Source: Jeotgalicoccus marinus DSM 19772 (GTDB lineage: Bacteria > Bacillota > Bacilli > Staphylococcales > Salinicoccaceae). From it: a stretch of DNA of 64,000 nt. The stretch lies in NCBI RefSeq assembly GCF_000425825.1, contig NZ_AUEE01000007.1, positions 1-64,000 on the forward strand, given 5' to 3'. Of the stretch, positions 1-7,308 are shown piece after piece. The position numbers and the translations under genes were made by a program. The notes under the pieces are model-generated. The model made no database searches, was not told the DNA's origin, and worked only from the letters and a program-made list of their open reading frames with translations. Positions within the stretch are counted from its first letter, which is position 1, and each line of letters starts with the position of its first letter.

Positions 1-131
1 TAAGCATGAAGCCCCCCTCAAGATGAGATTTCCCCAATAGATGCCTCAGAGACTATGAGGTTGATAGGTTCGGCGTGTAAGTGTGGTGACACATTGAGCG
101 GACGAATACTAATCCATCGAAGACTTATTCA
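1..131 (+). rRNA. 23S rRNA, 3' end (partial)
   Basis: The first about 130 bases match the conserved 3' end of bacterial 23S rRNA (sarcin-ricin-distal terminal region ending in a gcggacgaatactaat-like block). The gene is cut by the window start and its exact 3' end is estimated. Confidence 0.9.
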
Positions 132-205
132 AAGTAAGAAATAAATGAGTGCGTTCACTCTTTACTGACACTTCTATTTGGTTTTGAATGTATATACATT
201 CAAAG

Positions 206-320
206 TCTGGCGGCGATGGCGGAGAGGCCACACCTGTTCCCATGTCGAACACAGTAGTTAAGCTCTCCAGCGCCGATGGTAGTTGGACTGACGTCCCGTG
301 AGAGTAGGACGCTGCCAGGC
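206..320 (+). rRNA. 5S rRNA
   Basis: A 115-nt stretch has 5S features: terminal helix arms ctggc/gccag, the internal cctgttcccatg segment and the gaacacagtagttaagc loop. It lies 75 nt after the 23S end, so it belongs to the same rrn operon. Ends are estimated from the terminal helix. Confidence 0.93.
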
Positions 321-394
321 TTACATAATTTTTATAATTTCTGTAAATAAAGTATTGATTTTTGATTAAGAATGTAAGATAATATTTACTTAAT

Positions 395-470
395 GGAGAA
401 TTAGCTCAGCTGGGAGAGCATCTGCCTTACAAGCAGAGGGTCGGCGGTTCGAACCCGTCATTCTCCACCA
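395..470 (+). tRNA. tRNA-Val(TAC)
   Basis: A 76-nt cloverleaf with anticodon TAC in loop CTTACAA and encoded CCA. It is the first gene of the tRNA cluster behind the rrn operon. Confidence 0.95.
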
Positions 471-474
471 TTAA

Positions 475-550
<76 letters not shown>

Positions 551-561
551 TCTCTTAATTA

Positions 562-634
562 GAGCCATTAGCTCAGTTGGTAGAGCATCTGACTTTTAAT
601 CAGAGGGTCGCAGGTTCGAACCCTGCATGGCTCA
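562..634 (+). tRNA. tRNA-Lys(TTT)
   Basis: Acceptor arms GAGCCAT/ATGGCTC, anticodon TTT. The 3' CCA is not encoded. Confidence 0.95.
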
Positions 635-644
635 CATTTTATAC

Positions 645-729
645 GCGGGTATGGCGGAACTGGCAGACGCACTAGACTTAGGATCTAGCGCCTCACGGCG
701 TGGGGGTTCGACTCCCTTTACCCGCACCA
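645..729 (+). tRNA. tRNA-Leu(TAG)
   Basis: Class II tRNA of 85 nt with a long variable arm, anticodon TAG, CCA encoded. Confidence 0.95.
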
Positions 730-759
730 TTTTAAATTATAAAAACGAATATATGATCA

Positions 760-834
760 GCGGAAGTAGTTCAGTGGTAGAACATCACCTTGCCAAGGTG
801 GGGGTCGCGGGTTCGAATCCCGTCTTCCGCTCCA
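760..834 (+). tRNA. tRNA-Gly(GCC), proteogenic type
   Basis: Cloverleaf with anticodon GCC, normal D loop (G18G19 present) and T loop TTCGAAT, CCA encoded. It serves as an internal comparison for the aberrant tRNA-Gly at 2309. Confidence 0.95.
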
Positions 835-840
835 GTTTAA

Positions 841-929
841 GCCGGGGTGGCGGAACTGGCAGACGCACAGGACTTAAAATCCTGCGATAAGTGATTATCG
901 TACCGGTTCGATTCCGGTCCTCGGCACCA
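841..929 (+). tRNA. tRNA-Leu(TAA)
   Basis: Class II tRNA of 89 nt, anticodon TAA in loop CTTAAAA, long variable arm, CCA encoded. Confidence 0.95.
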
Positions 930-948
930 TTTAAATAGTTTTACTGAT

Positions 949-1022
949 GCGCCCATAGCTCAATTGGATAGAGCGTTTGACTACGGATCAAAAGGTTAGG
1001 GGTTCGACTCCTCTTGGGCGCG
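949..1022 (+). tRNA. tRNA-Arg(ACG)
   Basis: Acceptor arms GCGCCCA/TGGGCGC, anticodon ACG (expected to be deaminated to ICG). CCA not encoded. Confidence 0.95.
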
Positions 1023-1035
1023 CTTAATTAAATAA

Positions 1036-1109
1036 CGGGAAGTAGCTCAGCTTGGTAGAGCACTTGGTTTGGGACCAAGGGGTCGCAGGTTCGAATCCTG
1101 TCTTCCCGA
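1036..1109 (+). tRNA. tRNA-Pro(TGG)
   Basis: Acceptor arms CGGGAAG/CTTCCCG, anticodon TGG. CCA not encoded. Confidence 0.95.
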
Positions 1110-1143
1110 TTCTAATCTTTAGATTAGGTCCTATAAATATAAT

Positions 1144-1219
1144 GGGGGCTTAGCTCAGCTGGGAGAGCGCCTGCTTTGCACGCAGGAGGTCAGCGGTTCG
1201 ATCCCGCTAGTCTCCACCA
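1144..1219 (+). tRNA. tRNA-Ala(TGC)
   Basis: Cloverleaf with anticodon TGC and encoded CCA. The acceptor stem holds two G-T pairs. Confidence 0.94.
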
Positions 1220-1239
1220 TTATTATTAAAATTTAACTC

Positions 1240-1316
1240 GGCGGCGTAGCTCAGCTGGCTAGAGCGTACGGTTCATACCCGTGAGGTCGGGGGTTCGATC
1301 CCCTCTGCCGCCACCA
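1240..1316 (+). tRNA. tRNA-Met(CAT), elongator
   Basis: Anticodon CAT with a fully paired GGCGGCG acceptor stem, so it is not the initiator. It resembles the Bacillus/Staphylococcus elongator Met tRNA. CCA encoded. Confidence 0.88.
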
Positions 1317-1321
1317 TAGTT

Positions 1322-1398
1322 GGACCTTTAGCTCAGTTGGTCAGAGCAAACGGCTCATAACCGTTGGGTCGCAGGTTCGAGTCCTGCAAGGTCCACCA
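1322..1398 (+). tRNA. tRNA-Ile2(CAT, lysidine type)
   Basis: Anticodon CAT, but acceptor GGACCTT and the rest of the body match the Firmicute tRNA-Ile2 that TilS converts to read AUA. The position after tRNA-Met fits the conserved cluster order. CCA encoded. Confidence 0.85.
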
Positions 1399-1412
1399 TA
1401 ACTTTATATCGC

Positions 1413-1505
1413 GGAGGAATACCCAAGTTCGGCTGAAGGGATCGGTCTTGAAAACCGACAGGGGCTTAACGGCTCGCGGGGGTTCGAATCCCTCTTCCTC
1501 CGCCA
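1413..1505 (+). tRNA. tRNA-Ser(TGA)
   Basis: Class II tRNA of 93 nt, anticodon TGA, acceptor GGAGGAA/TTCCTCC, CCA encoded. Confidence 0.95.
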
Positions 1506-1530
1506 TTTTTATTTAAACTAATATTATTAT

Positions 1531-1602
<72 letters not shown>

Positions 1603-1613
1603 TTATTTTTTAT

Positions 1614-1689
1614 GGTCCCGTGGTGTAGCGGTTAACATGCCTGCCTGTCACGCAGGAGATCGCGGGTTCGATTCCCGTCGGGACCGCCA
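1614..1689 (+). tRNA. tRNA-Asp(GTC)
   Basis: Anticodon GTC, acceptor GGTCCCG/CGGGACC, CCA encoded. Confidence 0.95.
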
Positions 1690-1714
1690 TTTTATTTATA
1701 AGATAATATGTAGT

Positions 1715-1790
1715 GGTTCAGTAGCTCAGTTGGTAGAGCATGTGATTGAAGCTCACAGTGTCGGCGGTTCGATTCCGTCCTGAACCACCA
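1715..1790 (+). tRNA. tRNA-Phe(GAA)
   Basis: Anticodon GAA in loop TTGAAGC, acceptor GGTTCAG/CTGAACC, CCA encoded. Confidence 0.94.
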
Positions 1791-1797
1791 TTTTTAA

Positions 1798-1870
<73 letters not shown>

Positions 1871-1877
1871 TATTTAC

Positions 1878-1958
1878 GGAAGGGTAGCGAAGTGGCTAAA
1901 CGCGGCGGACTGTAAATCCGCTCCTTCGGGTTCGGCAGTTCGAATCTGCCCCCTTCCA
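1878..1958 (+). tRNA. tRNA-Tyr(GTA)
   Basis: Class II tRNA of 81 nt, anticodon GTA in loop CTGTAAA. CCA not encoded. Confidence 0.95.
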
Positions 1959-1965
1959 TTTGTAT

Positions 1966-2036
1966 AGGGGTATAGTTCAATGGTAGAATAGAGGTCTCCA
2001 AAACCTTTGATGTGGGTTCGATTCCTACTACCCCTG
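1966..2036 (+). tRNA. tRNA-Trp(CCA)
   Basis: Anticodon CCA in loop CTCCAAA, acceptor AGGGGTA/TACCCCT, discriminator G. 3' CCA not encoded. Confidence 0.94.
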
Positions 2037-2048
2037 CTTTTAAAATAT

Positions 2049-2125
2049 GGCGGTTGTGGTGAAGTGGTTAACACACCGGATTGTGGTTCCGGCATGCGTG
2101 GGTTCGATCCCCATCAGCCGCCCCA
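2049..2125 (+). tRNA. tRNA-His(GTG)
   Basis: Anticodon GTG. The extra 5' G (G-1, position 2049) faces C73 as required for histidyl-tRNA synthetase. CCA encoded. Confidence 0.94.
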
Positions 2126-2128
2126 TAT

Positions 2129-2200
2129 TGGGCTGTAGCCAAGCGGTAAGGCAACGGGTTTTGGTCTCGTGACGCGAAGGTTCGAATCCTTCCAGCCCAG
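2129..2200 (+). tRNA. tRNA-Gln(TTG)
   Basis: Anticodon TTG in loop TTTTGGT, weak T1-A72 acceptor end typical of tRNA-Gln. CCA not encoded. Confidence 0.94.
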
Positions 2201-2220
2201 TTCTTTTTAAGGTTTACTTT

Positions 2221-2291
2221 GGCGCCATAGCCAAGTGGTAAGGCAGAGGACTGCAAATCCTTTATCACCGGTTCAAATCCGGTTGGCGCCT
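2221..2291 (+). tRNA. tRNA-Cys(GCA)
   Basis: Anticodon GCA in loop CTGCAAA, acceptor GGCGCCA/TGGCGCC, discriminator T. CCA not encoded. Confidence 0.94.
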
Positions 2292-2308
2292 TTATTAATA
2301 TATAAAAT

Positions 2309-2383
2309 GCGGAAGTAGTTTAGTGTTTAGAACATGCTTCTTCCTGAAGCAAGACATAGGTTTAAATCCTATCTTCCGCTCCA
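2309..2383 (+). tRNA. tRNA-Gly(TCC), aberrant, probably non-proteogenic
   Basis: A cloverleaf with the same acceptor stem as the normal tRNA-Gly (GCGGAAG/CTTCCGC, discriminator T, CCA encoded) and anticodon TCC. The D loop AGTGTTTA lacks G19 and the T loop is TTTAAAT, so C56 is lost too. The anticodon loop CTTCCTG has T at position 37. The T stem is A-T at 49:65, 50:64 and 51:63. Staphylococci use tRNA-Gly isoacceptors with altered D and T loops to feed FemX/A/B in peptidoglycan bridge synthesis. The same role here is inference. Confidence 0.85.
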
Positions 2384-2388
2384 TTTTT

Positions 2389-2418
2389 ACTAATTAGAAG
2401 ACTAATTAGTCTTTTTTT
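2389..2418 (+). terminator. Rho-independent terminator inside tRNA cluster
   Basis: Stem ACTAATTAG/CTAATTAGT with loop AAGA, followed by a T run. It separates the main cluster from tRNA-Leu(CAA). Confidence 0.8.
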
Positions 2419-2428
2419 ATAATGATGA

Positions 2429-2512
2429 GCCACCGTGGCGGAATTGGCAGACGCGTTGGACTCAAAATCCAATTCTCGTAAGAGAGTGTCGGTTCGATCC
2501 CGACCGGTGGTA
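2429..2512 (+). tRNA. tRNA-Leu(CAA)
   Basis: Class II tRNA, anticodon CAA in loop CTCAAAA, long variable arm, CCA not encoded. It lies between two terminators, so it may depend on readthrough or on a promoter of its own. Confidence 0.94.
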
Positions 2513-2517
2513 CTATT

Positions 2518-2546
2518 GCTCACAGCAAAAGCTGTGAGCTTTTTTT
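2518..2546 (+). terminator. Terminator of tRNA cluster
   Basis: Perfect 9-bp stem GCTCACAGC/GCTGTGAGC, AAAA loop and T7 run. Confidence 0.92.
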
Positions 2547-2654
2547 AATTAATTAATAAATTTTGCATGGGTAAGAGAAATTATTCTCAACTTGTTCAAA
2601 ATATTTGTGATTTATTCACATAATAAGTCTTTATTTATGTTAAAATAAGTTTTT

Positions 2655-2684
2655 ATTGCTTATTTCATATATAATATAAGCAAT
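2655..2684 (+). promoter_or_regulatory. Candidate psuKG promoter with operator palindrome
   Basis: A perfect 9-bp inverted repeat ATTGCTTAT/ATAAGCAAT has a 12-nt spacer that ends in a TATAAT box (2670-2675). It lies 25-54 nt before psuK. A repressor bound here would cover the -10 box. The HTH domain fused to PsuK is an obvious candidate ligand. No good -35 box is visible. Confidence 0.5.
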
Positions 2685-2708
2685 AAGAAGTGAGTTAGGA
2701 GGATTAGG

Positions 2709-3803
2709 ATGCATCCTAAAGAGAATGACGTTTTAGAACATATAAAGAAGAACCCTTTTATTTCACAGAATGAGCTGAGTAAAAAGCTCGGTCTGACTAA
2801 CGCTTCAGTTGCAACAATAATATCGGACTTAGTTAAAAAGGAATTTATACAAGGTCAAGCATATGTGTTGAATACGGAATTTCCAATTGTTTGTGTCGGT
2901 GCTGCTAACGTGGACCGCAAATTCTTTGTTAATGAAGACTTGATTCATGGGACATCTAATCCTATACAGTCGTCTCAATCAGTAGGTGGGGTTGCTCGTA
3001 ATATCGGTGAAAATTTAGGACGATTGGGAGAAAATGTGGCCTTGATTACAACACGTGGTGATGATAGTGAATGGCAGTCAATATATGATTTAACATCTCC
3101 ATACATCAATTTAGATTTTGTTGAACATATATCTGGCCAAAGCACAGGATGTTATACAGCGCTCTTAAGCCATGAAGGTGATATGGAGTATGGCTTAGCT
3201 GATATGGATATATATGATCATCTAACACCTGAAGTACTGATAAAACAAACATACATATTAAAACGTGCCAAATGCATCATTGCTGATTTAAACACACCGA
3301 AAGTAACGCTCGAATTTTTATGTGCTTATGCTGATAAATATGATCTAAATCTTGTACTAATTCCCGTTTCTGGTCCAAAGATGAACCGACTACCTGAGAA
3401 ACTTCATTCTGTAGATTGGTTAATCGTAAATAGAGATGAAACTGAGACACAGTTCAATATTAAAATTGATTCTGATGAGGCATTGGTGGAGTCAGCAGCA
3501 AAGTGGACTAAATTAGGGATTAGCAATGTCATTGTGACAAATGGCGTCAAATCTATAGCTTACAGCAATGCGGATGGAGAAAGTAAAATTTATAGTATTA
3601 CAGCTTCAGACAATGTTGTCGATGTAACAGGTGCTGGGGATTCATTTTCTAGTGCAATTGTCTTTGGCTGGTTGAAAGGCTATAAAATCGATGATATTGT
3701 CAAAATGGCAATGACGAATAGCCGTAAGACTATTGAAACACCTTTTACTGTCCGTCAGGATTTATCGGAAAAACAACTAATAAAAGACATGGAGGAATTA
3801 TAA
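2709..3803 (+). CDS. psuK: Pseudouridine kinase with N-terminal HTH
   Basis: Likely phosphorylates pseudouridine to pseudouridine 5'-phosphate, the first step of pseudouridine breakdown. Residues 1-55 form a winged-helix HTH. Residues 57-364 are a PfkB/ribokinase fold with an early SVGGVARNIG nucleoside-binding segment and the DVTGAGD motif at 305-311 (catalytic Asp 311). The stop overlaps the psuG start by one base, so the two are translationally coupled. SD TAGGAGG precedes the ATG. HTH-kinase fusions of this kind (YeiI-like) are known, and the fused HTH suggests autoregulation. Confidence 0.88.
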   Translation: MHPKENDVLEHIKKNPFISQNELSKKLGLTNASVATIISDLVKKEFIQGQAYVLNTEFPIVCVGAANVDRKFFVNEDLIHGTSNPIQSSQSVGGVARNIGENLGRLGENVALITTRGDDSEWQSIYDLTSPYINLDFVEHISGQSTGCYTALLSHEGDMEYGLADMDIYDHLTPEVLIKQTYILKRAKCIIADLNTPKVTLEFLCAYADKYDLNLVLIPVSGPKMNRLPEKLHSVDWLIVNRDETETQFNIKIDSDEALVESAAKWTKLGISNVIVTNGVKSIAYSNADGESKIYSITASDNVVDVTGAGDSFSSAIVFGWLKGYKIDDIVKMAMTNSRKTIETPFTVRQDLSEKQLIKDMEEL

Positions 3804-4714
3804 TGAATCATTTAATCGACTTACATCCAGAAGTTAAAACAGCTTTAGAAAATAATCAACCTGTTATTGCTTTAGAATCTACAATTATTTCACACGGTAT
3901 GCCTTACCCACAAAATATTGAAATGGCTAAAACTGTTGAAAATATTATTCGTGAAGGTGGAGCTGTGCCAGCGACAATCGCAATCATGGATGGTCGTATC
4001 AAAGTTGGTTTAGATGAAGGATCTCTAGAGAAACTTGGTAACTCTGAAGGTGTTGCTAAGGTATCTCGTCGTGATTTAGCTGAAGTTGTTGCAACGAAAA
4101 GAATTGGTGCGACAACGGTTGCTTCTACTATGATCTGTGCAGAAATGGCTGGTATTAAATTCTTCGTAACTGGAGGTATCGGTGGGGTTCACCGTGGTGT
4201 TGAAGAGACTATGGATATCTCTGCTGACCTAGATGAACTCGGTAAAACAGATGTTGCAGTAATCTGTGCTGGTGCAAAATCGATTTTAGACTTAGATAGA
4301 ACTATGGAATACCTTGAAACAAAAGGTGTGCCTGTTATTGGTTATCAAACAGAGGTATTACCAGCATTCTTCACACGTACAAGTGACATTAAATTAAACA
4401 CAGTTACTGAAACCACTGAAGAAATCGCAAGCATCATCAAAGCAAAACATGACCTTGAACTTGAAGGTGGCGTAGTAATTGCGAATCCAATTCCAAAAGA
4501 AGATGAGTTAGATAAAGATTACATCGATGGTATTGTTGCTGCTGCTGTTAAAGAAGCTGAAGAGAACGGTATCGGTGGTAAAGATTCTACACCTTTCTTA
4601 CTTGGTAAGATCGTTGAAAAAACTGAAGGTAAATCACTGGATGCAAACATCAAATTAGTTTACAACAACGCTAAAGTTGGCGCACAGATTGCTGTAGATT
4701 ACTTCAATAAATAA
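3803..4714 (+). CDS. psuG: Pseudouridine-5'-phosphate glycosidase
   Basis: Cleaves the C-C glycosidic bond of pseudouridine 5'-phosphate to uracil and ribose 5-phosphate. The full-length 303-aa protein shows the family blocks ALESTIISHG (Glu25) and CAGAKSILD (Lys159), GGIGGVHRG and NPIPKEDE. GGAGG precedes the ATG, which overlaps the psuK stop as TAATG. With the tRNA cluster and several pseudouridine synthases nearby, the pair presumably recycles pseudouridine from RNA turnover. Confidence 0.95.
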   Translation: MNHLIDLHPEVKTALENNQPVIALESTIISHGMPYPQNIEMAKTVENIIREGGAVPATIAIMDGRIKVGLDEGSLEKLGNSEGVAKVSRRDLAEVVATKRIGATTVASTMICAEMAGIKFFVTGGIGGVHRGVEETMDISADLDELGKTDVAVICAGAKSILDLDRTMEYLETKGVPVIGYQTEVLPAFFTRTSDIKLNTVTETTEEIASIIKAKHDLELEGGVVIANPIPKEDELDKDYIDGIVAAAVKEAEENGIGGKDSTPFLLGKIVEKTEGKSLDANIKLVYNNAKVGAQIAVDYFNK

Positions 4715-4730
4715 AATGTCTTAAAAAAAG

Positions 4731-4769
4731 CCCTAATCCTTACATTCTGTTAAGGATTAGGGTATTTTT
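4731..4769. terminator. Terminator after psuG
   Basis: 12-bp stem CCCTAATCCTTA/TAAGGATTAGGG with A run upstream and TATTTTTA downstream. Confidence 0.9.
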
Positions 4770-4806
4770 ATATATAAGATACTATTTACTTAAAGAAGGT
4801 GTAGCT

Positions 4807-6519
4807 TTGACAGAATTTACAAAGTATCTCTCATTGAAGTTAGATGAAGAAAAGGAAAATCTGTACTTTATAGCTGATTCTACTGGTAAAAGAGAGTTAT
4901 ATAGTTACAGTCTGTATGAACAGGCACATAAACAAGTGACAGATGAAAAGGAAAACGTGAAGAACTTTTGGTTTGTTGACGACGGCTTACTATATGCTGT
5001 GGATCACAATGGAAACGAACGTGAACAACTCAAGTTTGTTAAAGGTAATACAAAGCTTGATTTAACAAATGACGATGATTTTTATAATCATTATGGTGTG
5101 TTTATAAAAGATCATCTTGTCTTTTTACGAAATCATAAAGATGGAAAAGACTTTGAACTGATGAAATCTACTGATCAGTCTCTTGAAGTAATGGCAACTT
5201 TTACTAGACCAACAAACATTGTGTCTAAATTCGATGATGAGCGTATTTTACTTAGTCAGTCAGTAAATAACATTGATAAGGATGTTTATCTTTTTAACGT
5301 ACATACTGGCGCGCTAGATAAACTGCCACTCCCTGTAGGTCGATTTTCAAACTATCGTTCATTAAATGATGAAAATGCAGTATTTACAAGTGATTACTTA
5401 GAAGGTCACCTTAACTTATATTTACTTAACAAGAATACATTTGAGTTTAAAAAACTGACGTACTTTCACTGGGATATAGAAAAAATCCTTGTCTTGGGTG
5501 ATAAGGAAAATGTCGTATTTGAGTTAAATAAGAATGGGTTTAGTAAGCTATTTAAATATAATATTAAAGATGACCTTTTAGAGTCATTAGACTTTTATAG
5601 AAATGGTGTTGTGCATTCACTTCAAAATAAAGATGACAAACTTTATATGATATTTTCAAGCATGACCTCACCGCACAGTATTTATGAATATGACTTGATG
5701 AGAAATACAACTACAAAAGTATTTGGTAATGAAACATTAGAGGAAACTTTAGCGACAACATATCAGACTTTTCCATCGTTTGATGGTTTAGATGTACCTT
5801 ATTATCTATATGAACATGTCGGAGAAAATATACCGACAGCCATACATGTTCATGGAGGTCCAGAATCTCAGGCACGACCAGAGTTTAATGAGCTGTATTA
5901 TAAACTTTATAAGGAAGGCTTCCAAGTTGCAGTGCCAAACATTAGAGGGTCGACAGGATACTCTAAGTTTTACATTGGTTTAGATAACCAAGAAAAACGT
6001 ATGGATGCTGCAAAGGATGTCGTGGCGTTACGGTCGCATTTGATTAACTATCATCATGCAGATGAGAATAATATTTTTGTTATGGGGCGGAGTTATGGGG
6101 GCTTCATGACCTTACTACTGATCACTCAGTTCCCTAAATTATGGAAAGGTGCAGTCGATATTGTGGGAATCTCTCATTTTACGACGCTACTTTCTAATAC
6201 GCCTCCGTGGAGAAGAGAACAACGTTCTTATGAATATGGCTTCATCGGAGAACATGATGAATTTATGCAGTGTATTGCACCGCTGAATAATTCACAGCAA
6301 ATTCGTAGTCCTTTAAGGATATTCCATTCCCACCATGATGTAAGAGTGCCATTTTCAGAATCAGAACAAATGTATGAGAAAATGAAAGAAGAAGACAAGG
6401 ATGTTGAGTTGGTTGCTTACGAGAATGAAGGGCATCAATATCTTTATACTGAAAATCAAGACGATATGAACGAGAGAATACTTAAATTTTTTAAAGACTT
6501 AAGTATTCAAGATAAGTAA
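4807..6519 (+). CDS. S9 family prolyl oligopeptidase-like serine peptidase
   Basis: A cytoplasmic serine peptidase (570 aa, no signal peptide). The N-terminal about 320 residues are degenerate beta-propeller repeats. The C-terminal alpha/beta hydrolase carries the triad Ser429 in GRSYGGF, Asp511 in HHDVRVPF and His543 in NEGHQY, plus the oxyanion HGGPE segment. The start is TTG at 4807 with AAGAAGGTG upstream. It stands alone between two terminators. The substrate is not predictable beyond short peptides. Confidence 0.88.
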   Translation: MTEFTKYLSLKLDEEKENLYFIADSTGKRELYSYSLYEQAHKQVTDEKENVKNFWFVDDGLLYAVDHNGNEREQLKFVKGNTKLDLTNDDDFYNHYGVFIKDHLVFLRNHKDGKDFELMKSTDQSLEVMATFTRPTNIVSKFDDERILLSQSVNNIDKDVYLFNVHTGALDKLPLPVGRFSNYRSLNDENAVFTSDYLEGHLNLYLLNKNTFEFKKLTYFHWDIEKILVLGDKENVVFELNKNGFSKLFKYNIKDDLLESLDFYRNGVVHSLQNKDDKLYMIFSSMTSPHSIYEYDLMRNTTTKVFGNETLEETLATTYQTFPSFDGLDVPYYLYEHVGENIPTAIHVHGGPESQARPEFNELYYKLYKEGFQVAVPNIRGSTGYSKFYIGLDNQEKRMDAAKDVVALRSHLINYHHADENNIFVMGRSYGGFMTLLLITQFPKLWKGAVDIVGISHFTTLLSNTPPWRREQRSYEYGFIGEHDEFMQCIAPLNNSQQIRSPLRIFHSHHDVRVPFSESEQMYEKMKEEDKDVELVAYENEGHQYLYTENQDDMNERILKFFKDLSIQDK

Positions 6520-6523
6520 GATA

Positions 6524-6572
6524 AAAAACCATGCAGCATCTAAGAATTTTCAGATGCCGCATGGTTTATTTT
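6524..6572 (+). terminator. Terminator after S9 peptidase gene
   Basis: Long hairpin AAACCATGC-GCATCT / AGATGC-GCATGGTTT with one mismatched position, followed by ATTTT. Confidence 0.88.
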
Positions 6573-6583
6573 GTGTGTGGTGC

Positions 6584-6719
6584 GGTGTTGGATAGTGATG
6601 AGTCGTCGTTCCCATTCTAGGTTGTTTGGAAGGTGATGAGGGTACGTCGTATCATTTCTACTTGTCTAGGATGTTGATGAAGGATCAACATCACTATCCA
6701 CTTGCCGGATGCTAACACC
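6584..6719. other. Structured non-coding region with nested inverted repeats
   Basis: Between the S9 peptidase terminator and the marR stop there is no credible ORF. Outer arms GGTGTT (6584-6589) and GGATAGTGATG (6590-6600) pair with AACACC (6714-6719) and CATCACTATCC (6689-6699). Inside is a local hairpin GATGTTGAT/ATCAACATC (6670-6678 and 6684-6692) that competes with the long-range pairing. It could be a small RNA, a regulatory 3' region or a degenerate repeat element. Confidence 0.4.
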
Positions 6720-6776
6720 ATATCGCCGTAGACACCCCAAGATCCTGGGATGTTAATCATAAACCCAACACTCGTC

Positions 6777-7208
6777 TTATTCATTACCAATATCATTAAA
6801 TTTCTTCAATAGATGGGCAAAGGTTTCTATATCATTGTCATCCCATTCATCTGTTACTTTTCTAAACCGTTCTTGTCTATAGTGATGCGCCTTGTTTAAT
6901 GATTCAATACCTTTATTTGTCAGTTGATAGTCATAGGAACGACCATCTTTTTTAGATTGTTTCTTCTCGAGTTTACCTTCTTCTTGGAGTTCAGCTGCTT
7001 GTCTACTTACTGTAGATATATCTAAGTGAAGTAGTGAAGCAATCTGCTTAACACCCATTGGTCCGGATTCTGAAATCAGTAGAAGGATTAAATAACTTGC
7101 TGATTTTAACTGCTGTTCTTTGTTTACATTAGCAGTTTGTTTTTTAATACGCCTCACCATCATGGCAAGTTGTAGTTCTAATTTTTCAAGCGACTTATTT
7201 TTTGTCAA
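6777..7208 (-). CDS. MarR family transcriptional regulator
   Basis: A 143-aa winged-helix protein. The recognition part is in GVKQIASLLHLDISTVSRQAAELQ, and the wing KKDGRSYDYQLTNKG is typical of MarR. It is divergent from an MFS multidrug transporter, the usual arrangement for a repressor that responds to the pump's substrates. It probably represses both itself and the pump. Confidence 0.88.
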   Translation of the reverse strand: MTKNKSLEKLELQLAMMVRRIKKQTANVNKEQQLKSASYLILLLISESGPMGVKQIASLLHLDISTVSRQAAELQEEGKLEKKQSKKDGRSYDYQLTNKGIESLNKAHHYRQERFRKVTDEWDDNDIETFAHLLKKFNDIGNE

Positions 7209-7243
7209 TTTATGTCAAACCTTTCTTATATATAGTATGAAGA

Positions 7244-7273
7244 TTGACATGATATATAGTTGTATAATACAAT
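7244..7273 (+). promoter_or_regulatory. Promoter and MarR-type operator of MFS gene
   Basis: TTGACA (7244-7249), an 18-nt spacer and TACAAT (7268-7273). The perfect palindrome TTGTATAATACAA (7260-7272) overlaps the -10 region and resembles MarR-family half sites (TTGTA/TACAA). Two direct copies of atatatag flank it at 7228 and 7252. Confidence 0.5.
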
Positions 7274-7308
7274 TAATCCTGTTGCTTGTCCAGGAAAGAA
7301 GGAATATT

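Noticed and set aside
627-890. 87-aa ORF across tRNA genes
   Set aside because: It spans three tRNA genes and encodes tRNA sequence read as protein.
1874-2268. Two minus-strand ORFs over tRNA genes
   Set aside because: They are complements of tRNA-Tyr to tRNA-Cys and contain tRNA-derived peptides that are common annotation artefacts.
7120-7308. N-terminal extension of the MFS protein
   Set aside because: It runs through the divergent marR start and promoter and lacks an SD; the ATG at 7309 has one.
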